DNA of 64,000 bases from Staphylococcus sp. NAM3COL9. Lineage in GTDB: Bacteria > Bacillota > Bacilli > Staphylococcales > Staphylococcaceae. The first letter of the stretch is position 1, and every line of letters starts with the position of its first letter. The notes beneath the pieces were generated by a model. The model saw nothing but the letters and a program-made list of their open reading frames with translations. It was not told where the DNA came from and searched no databases. A program made the position numbers and the translations under genes. Positions 58,724 to 64,000 of the stretch are shown in pieces. The stretch covers positions 1 through 64,000 of the forward strand of contig NZ_LGPC01000011.1 in the NCBI RefSeq assembly GCF_001431205.1. Direction: 5' to 3'.

Positions 58724-58770
58724 AGTTCACAAGCATCAAAACGTATTGTAAACTGTTAATAGTGTGAACT
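58724..58770 (+). repeat. 8-bp inverted repeat upstream of ftsA
   Basis: AGTTCACA (58724-58731) and TGTGAACT (58763-58770) flank 31 bases containing TTGTAA. It may be an operator or RNA stem next to a promoter for ftsAZ; no regulator is known to me. Confidence 0.4.
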
Positions 58771-58777
58771 TGAATAA

Positions 58778-60208
<1,431 letters not shown>

Positions 60209-60237
60209 TTGGCCATTAAAACTAGGAGGAAATATAA

Positions 60238-61419
60238 ATGTTAGAATTTGAACAAGGATTTAATCATTTAGCGACGTTGAAAGTCATCGGTGTAGGGGGC
60301 GGCGGTAACAACGCTGTAAACCGTATGATTGACCATGGTATGAATAATGTTGAATTTATTTCAATTAATACGGATGGTCAAGCTTTAAACCTGTCTAAAG
60401 CTGAAGCTAAAATCCAAATTGGTGAAAAATTAACACGTGGTCTAGGTGCTGGAGCGAACCCAGATATTGGTAAAAAAGCTGCAGAAGAGTCTCGTGAACA
60501 AATCGAAGATGCTATCCAAGGTGCAGATATGGTATTCGTAACTGCTGGTATGGGTGGCGGTACTGGTACTGGTGCAGCACCAGTCGTAGCAAAAATAGCT
60601 AAAGAAATGGGAGCATTAACAGTAGGCGTTGTTACACGTCCGTTTGGTTTTGAAGGTCGTAAGCGTCAAACTCAAGCAGCAGCTGGCGTGGAAGCAATGA
60701 AAGCAGCTGTAGATACATTAATTGTTATTCCTAATGACAGATTATTGGATATCGTTGATAAATCAACACCAATGATGGAAGCATTTAAAGAAGCCGACAA
60801 CGTGTTACGTCAAGGTGTTCAAGGTATATCTGACTTAATCGCAGTATCTGGTGAAGTAAACCTTGACTTTGCAGATGTGAAAACAATCATGTCTAACCAA
60901 GGTTCAGCATTAATGGGTATTGGTGTTTCTTCTGGCGAAAACCGAGCAGTAGAAGCAGCTAAAAAGGCGATTTCGTCACCATTATTAGAAACTTCAATCG
61001 TTGGTGCACAGGGTGTACTTATGAATATTACTGGTGGAGAGTCATTATCACTTTTCGAAGCACAAGAATCAGCTGACATCGTACAAGATGCAGCAGACGA
61101 AGATGTAAATATGATTTTCGGTACTGTAATTAATCCAGAATTACAAGATGAAATTGTAGTTACAGTTATCGCTACTGGATTTGAAGATAAACCTTCATCA
61201 CAGGCACGTAAAGCTTCGAATACTGGTTTTGGTACAAGTGCAACAAGTAGTAACAGTACAAAAGAAGATTCATTTGCATCAAATGCAGCAAATACAGCAA
61301 ATACTTCTCAACCATCAGAAAGTGCTAGTGAAGGCAGAAGTCATACTACAAATGAAGATGACATTCCAAGCTTTATCAGAAATAGAGAAGAAAGACGTTC
61401 AAGAAGAACTAGACGTTAA
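60238..61419 (+). CDS. ftsZ: Cell division protein FtsZ
   Basis: The 393-residue tubulin-like GTPase has [12 protein letters not shown], the GGGTGTG signature loop (about 107-113), the T7 loop [11 protein letters not shown] and the C-terminal conserved peptide [16 protein letters not shown] that binds FtsA, SepF and EzrA. It forms the Z ring. AGGAGG precedes ATG. Confidence 0.98.
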   Translation: MLEFEQGFNHLATLKVIGVGGGGNNAVNRMIDHGMNNVEFISINTDGQALNLSKAEAKIQIGEKLTRGLGAGANPDIGKKAAEESREQIEDAIQGADMVFVTAGMGGGTGTGAAPVVAKIAKEMGALTVGVVTRPFGFEGRKRQTQAAAGVEAMKAAVDTLIVIPNDRLLDIVDKSTPMMEAFKEADNVLRQGVQGISDLIAVSGEVNLDFADVKTIMSNQGSALMGIGVSSGENRAVEAAKKAISSPLLETSIVGAQGVLMNITGGESLSLFEAQESADIVQDAADEDVNMIFGTVINPELQDEIVVTVIATGFEDKPSSQARKASNTGFGTSATSSNSTKEDSFASNAANTANTSQPSESASEGRSHTTNEDDIPSFIRNREERRSRRTRR

Positions 61420-61487
61420 TTTTCGAACTAGCTCGCCTTGTTTACATAAGGCTTAAAGCTTAAAGTAGTCAATAATAAATACAATGA

Positions 61488-61520
61488 TGTCATCAGGTCC
61501 AAAGATCTGATGACTTTTTT
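61488..61520 (+). terminator. Terminator after ftsZ
   Basis: TCATCAG pairs with CTGATGA around GTCCAAAGAT, then CTTTTTTG. Confidence 0.8.
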
Positions 61521-61652
61521 GAATTTTATTGCTATCTATGAATATAACTTAATTATATATTTGTCTAAGATTCTAGAATAAATTATTGTCGCGGGTCTCC
61601 TGTATGAAGTCATAGCGAGAAATTGCAGTTTTAATTAATGGAGGGTCATAGT

Positions 61653-62441
61653 ATGCATGATAAATTTATTAAAGATAATCATATATTGAAATATGAGGAT
61701 AGTCATTTAAATAATGTGAAATTGGGTATAACAACAAGAGAAGAAGGTTTGAGTCCCTATCCTAAATCAGCTTTTAATATGGCTAGATATATTAATGATA
61801 ATCCACAGCACGTTACACAACACCAAGAGGATCTTGCAGCTGTAATTCAATACCCAAGAAATCAGTGGGTATTTCCTATACAAACGCATGAAAATAAAGT
61901 TGTAGGGGTGACAGCCAAAGACAAAGGTACGAATATTGATATTTTAACGGATGCTTTGTATGGTGTAGATGCATTATATACGTATGAATCTGATATTTTG
62001 CTTACAATGTGTTATGCGGACTGTGTACCTATATATTTTTATAGCGAAAAACATCATTATATCGGTTTAGCACATGCTGGTTGGAGGGGGACTGTCGGTC
62101 AGATTGTGAGCGAAGTCATCCGCCATATTGATTTTAATTTAAATGATTTGAATATCGTAATTGGACCTGCGACTTCTACAACTTATGAAATAAATGATAA
62201 TATAAAATCAAAATTTGAATTATTGCCGATAGATATAAATGAATACATTGAGACAAGAGACAATGACAGATATGGCATTGATTTAAAACGCGCCAATGCT
62301 TTATTACTTGAAAATGCAGGTGTTCCTAAAGACAATATTTATATTACTAACTATGCGACATCTGAAGATTTATCCTTATTTTTCTCATATAGAGTTGAGA
62401 AAGGGAATACTGGCCGCATGTTAGCATTTATCGGTCAATGA
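61653..62441 (+). CDS. ylmD: YlmD/YfiH-family multicopper-type polyphenol oxidase domain protein
   Basis: ATG 61653 follows GGAGGG by 9 bases (an ATG 15 bases earlier overlaps that site). The 262-residue protein has the family motifs [23 protein letters not shown] and [14 protein letters not shown] with the metal-binding His and Cys. Members of this family act as purine nucleoside phosphorylases or deaminases, or in peptidoglycan editing (PgeF). Conserved after ftsZ. Confidence 0.9.
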   Translation: MHDKFIKDNHILKYEDSHLNNVKLGITTREEGLSPYPKSAFNMARYINDNPQHVTQHQEDLAAVIQYPRNQWVFPIQTHENKVVGVTAKDKGTNIDILTDALYGVDALYTYESDILLTMCYADCVPIYFYSEKHHYIGLAHAGWRGTVGQIVSEVIRHIDFNLNDLNIVIGPATSTTYEINDNIKSKFELLPIDINEYIETRDNDRYGIDLKRANALLLENAGVPKDNIYITNYATSEDLSLFFSYRVEKGNTGRMLAFIGQ

Positions 62442-62458
62442 TGAAGAGGTGTAGAGAT

Positions 62459-63133
62459 TTGAACGTACAACAGAATTTAGAACAAATTGAAAAGCAATTA
62501 AAAATCCACTGCGAAAAAGGTAATATTTCAACACAGCCAAACGTGATTGCAGTGACAAAGTATGTTACAATAGACCGAGCTAATGATGCTTATAATGCGG
62601 GAATTAGACATTTTGGTGAGAATCGTTTAGAAGGATTTCAACTTAAAAAAGAAGCTTTACCTGACGACATAGTGATGCACTTTATTGGTTCATTACAGAC
62701 AAGGAAGGTAAAAGAAGTAATCAATGAAATTGATTACTTTCATGCGTTAGATCGCCTTAAATTAGCAACAGAAATTAACAAAAGGGCGGAACACAAAATA
62801 AAGTGTTTTGTTCAAGTAAATGTTTCAGGTGAAGAATCTAAACAAGGTGTTGCGTTGAAAGATGTGAATGCTTTTATTGAAACATTGGAACAATATGAAA
62901 ATTTAGAAGTAGTTGGTCTTATGACTATGGCTCCATTAACTGATGATGAGTCATATATAAAAAGCTTATTTCAATCATTAAAGAATAAAAGAGATGAGAT
63001 TAAAGCGCTCAATTTAAATTATGCACCATGTACTGAGTTATCGATGGGAATGAGTAATGATTTCCATTTAGCTGCTGAAGAAGGTGCGTCATTTGTGAGA
63101 ATTGGGACTAAACTTGTAGGAAAAGAGGAGTGA
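62459..63133 (+). CDS. ylmE: YggS/YlmE-family PLP homeostasis protein
   Basis: TTG 62459, 7 bases from AGAGGTG, gives 224 residues starting [13 protein letters not shown], as in relatives; the ATG at 62438 would overlap the previous gene without a ribosome site. It has the PLP lysine in [22 protein letters not shown], and [10 protein letters not shown]. It binds PLP and controls its levels. The stop overlaps the sepF start. Confidence 0.93.
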   Translation: MNVQQNLEQIEKQLKIHCEKGNISTQPNVIAVTKYVTIDRANDAYNAGIRHFGENRLEGFQLKKEALPDDIVMHFIGSLQTRKVKEVINEIDYFHALDRLKLATEINKRAEHKIKCFVQVNVSGEESKQGVALKDVNAFIETLEQYENLEVVGLMTMAPLTDDESYIKSLFQSLKNKRDEIKALNLNYAPCTELSMGMSNDFHLAAEEGASFVRIGTKLVGKEE

Positions 63134-63735
63134 GCCCCGTGGCTTTAAAAGATTTATTTAGTGGATTTTTCGTGGTTGAAGAAGAAGAGGACGAATTAGA
63201 AGCGCCAGAAGAAGAACAAGGTAAACAACAAAACAAGCAACAAGCGCAGTCTCAAACGAATTTCAATGAATATAAAAATAATGAAAATACAGAGCAACAA
63301 AGATCTATACAATCCGTTCCCAAAAAACAGTCATCAAGATTACAGCAATCCTCAGGTGAAAGGAAATATCAAATGAATAACACTTCATCAAAAAATAATG
63401 CAAGGAACGTTGTGAATATGAATAATCAAGAACAAGATCAATTCGGTTTTACAGAAGAAAGTTCTAAAATGTGTTTATTTGAACCACGTGTTTTTTCAGA
63501 TACTCAAGATATTGCAGACGAACTCAAAAATCGTCGCGCAACTTTAGTTAATTTACAACGTATTGATAAAGTTTCTGCTAAGCGTATTATCGACTTTTTA
63601 AGCGGTACTGTTTATGCAATCGGTGGAGACATTCAACGTGTAGGATCAGATATATTCTTATGTACTCCAGATAATATTGAAGTAGCTGGTAATATTACAG
63701 ATCACATAGAAAATATGGAATACCAAGGTGAATAG
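63130..63735 (+). CDS. sepF: Cell division protein SepF
   Basis: The 201-residue GTG-start protein has an N-terminal membrane-binding helix ([18 protein letters not shown]), a long Gln/Asn/Ser linker (about 25-105) and the conserved SepF core ([34 protein letters not shown]). It is an alternative FtsZ membrane anchor. AGAGGAG precedes the start; overlaps ylmE stop. Confidence 0.95.
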   Translation: MSPVALKDLFSGFFVVEEEEDELEAPEEEQGKQQNKQQAQSQTNFNEYKNNENTEQQRSIQSVPKKQSSRLQQSSGERKYQMNNTSSKNNARNVVNMNNQEQDQFGFTEESSKMCLFEPRVFSDTQDIADELKNRRATLVNLQRIDKVSAKRIIDFLSGTVYAIGGDIQRVGSDIFLCTPDNIEVAGNITDHIENMEYQGE

Positions 63736-63747
63736 AGGTAATAATAA

Positions 63748-64000
63748 ATGGATATAGGTTTATTAGGAAATATATTTAGTTTTATTTTATTCTTGGTTCA
63801 AATTTATTATTACGGAATGATTGTTTATTTCTTTATGTCATGGATACCTAATGCACGAGAAAATAAATTCGGGCAATTTTTAGCTAAAATCTATGAACCA
63901 TTTTTAGAACAGTTCCGTAAAATTATTCCTCCAATTGGTATGATAGATATATCATCAATTGTTGCAATAATTGTACTTGTCTTATTCCGACAAGGTTTAG
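63748..64000 (+). CDS. ylmG: YggT-family membrane protein YlmG, cut by the window end
   Basis: The visible 84 codons encode MDIGLLGNIFSFILFLVQIY (first membrane helix), the family motif FFMSWIPNAR and KIYEPFLEQFRKIIPPIGMIDISSIVAI leading into a second helix. YggT/YlmG proteins are linked to nucleoid and septum placement in plastids and bacteria. The stop lies beyond the window. Confidence 0.9.
   Translation, partial: MDIGLLGNIFSFILFLVQIYYYGMIVYFFMSWIPNARENKFGQFLAKIYEPFLEQFRKIIPPIGMIDISSIVAIIVLVLFRQGL

Overview
The window is AT-rich chromosomal DNA of a Staphylococcus, most likely a coagulase-negative species. Evidence: the division and cell-wall (dcw) cluster has staphylococcal order and near-identical protein motifs, there is a tandem pair of beta-type phenol-soluble modulins (PSM), and a bacillithiol synthase gene (bshC) sits directly upstream of mraZ. 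I cannot fix the species from sequence alone.

Bases 1-41998 are one integrated temperate siphophage of about 42 kb (HK97-type head, cos-type terminase with an HNH partner). It is bounded by an 18-bp direct repeat that looks like the 3' end of a tRNA gene. Layout: integrase and a leftward lysogeny/cargo block (68-3612); cI/cro switch with three 17-bp operators (3613-4011); antirepressor and early genes (4027-6443); recombination and replication (Sak-type annealing protein, SSB, initiator with iterons, DnaC-like loader, RusA; 6436-9819); small early genes ending in a RinB-like protein and a late regulator (9812-13009); late promoter and a structured non-coding stretch (13010-13609); HNH, terminase, head and tail (13610-28057); tail tip with a pectin-lyase-fold fibre (28076-35828); holin and endolysin (35866-37738); then a right-end cargo block with two lipoproteins, a YolD-like protein, a run of intrinsic terminators, a Cas2-like small protein and a P-loop kinase (37874-41778).

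The most striking signal is in the structural genes. The major capsid and major tail genes each end in a short terminal frame, but a +1 slip at a CCC proline codon would add exactly 20 residues in both cases. The two extensions align without gaps to each other and to the normal C-terminus of an Ig-like protein encoded between them. Other unexplained items are a leftward gene inserted in the rightward early operon (4981-5652), a promoter-driven antisense 32-residue hydrophobic peptide (11470-11568), and 1.2 kb of serial terminators without genes (38300-39500).

From 41999 on is host DNA. Next to attR is a possible 1.6-kb relic flanked by 17-bp near-perfect repeats, holding a broken MazG-like gene and a short-chain dehydrogenase. 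Then come a type I toxin-antitoxin-like locus, a glycosyltransferase with C-terminal repeats, a GNAT acetyltransferase, the two PSM-beta genes, a HAD phosphatase, another GNAT protein, bshC, and the dcw operon mraZ-rsmH-ftsL-pbpA-mraY-murD-divIB-ftsA-ftsZ followed by ylmD-ylmE-sepF-ylmG, the last cut by the window end. These dcw products make peptidoglycan precursors (MraY, MurD), polymerise septal wall (PBP1 with FtsL/DivIB) and build and anchor the Z ring (FtsZ, FtsA, SepF).
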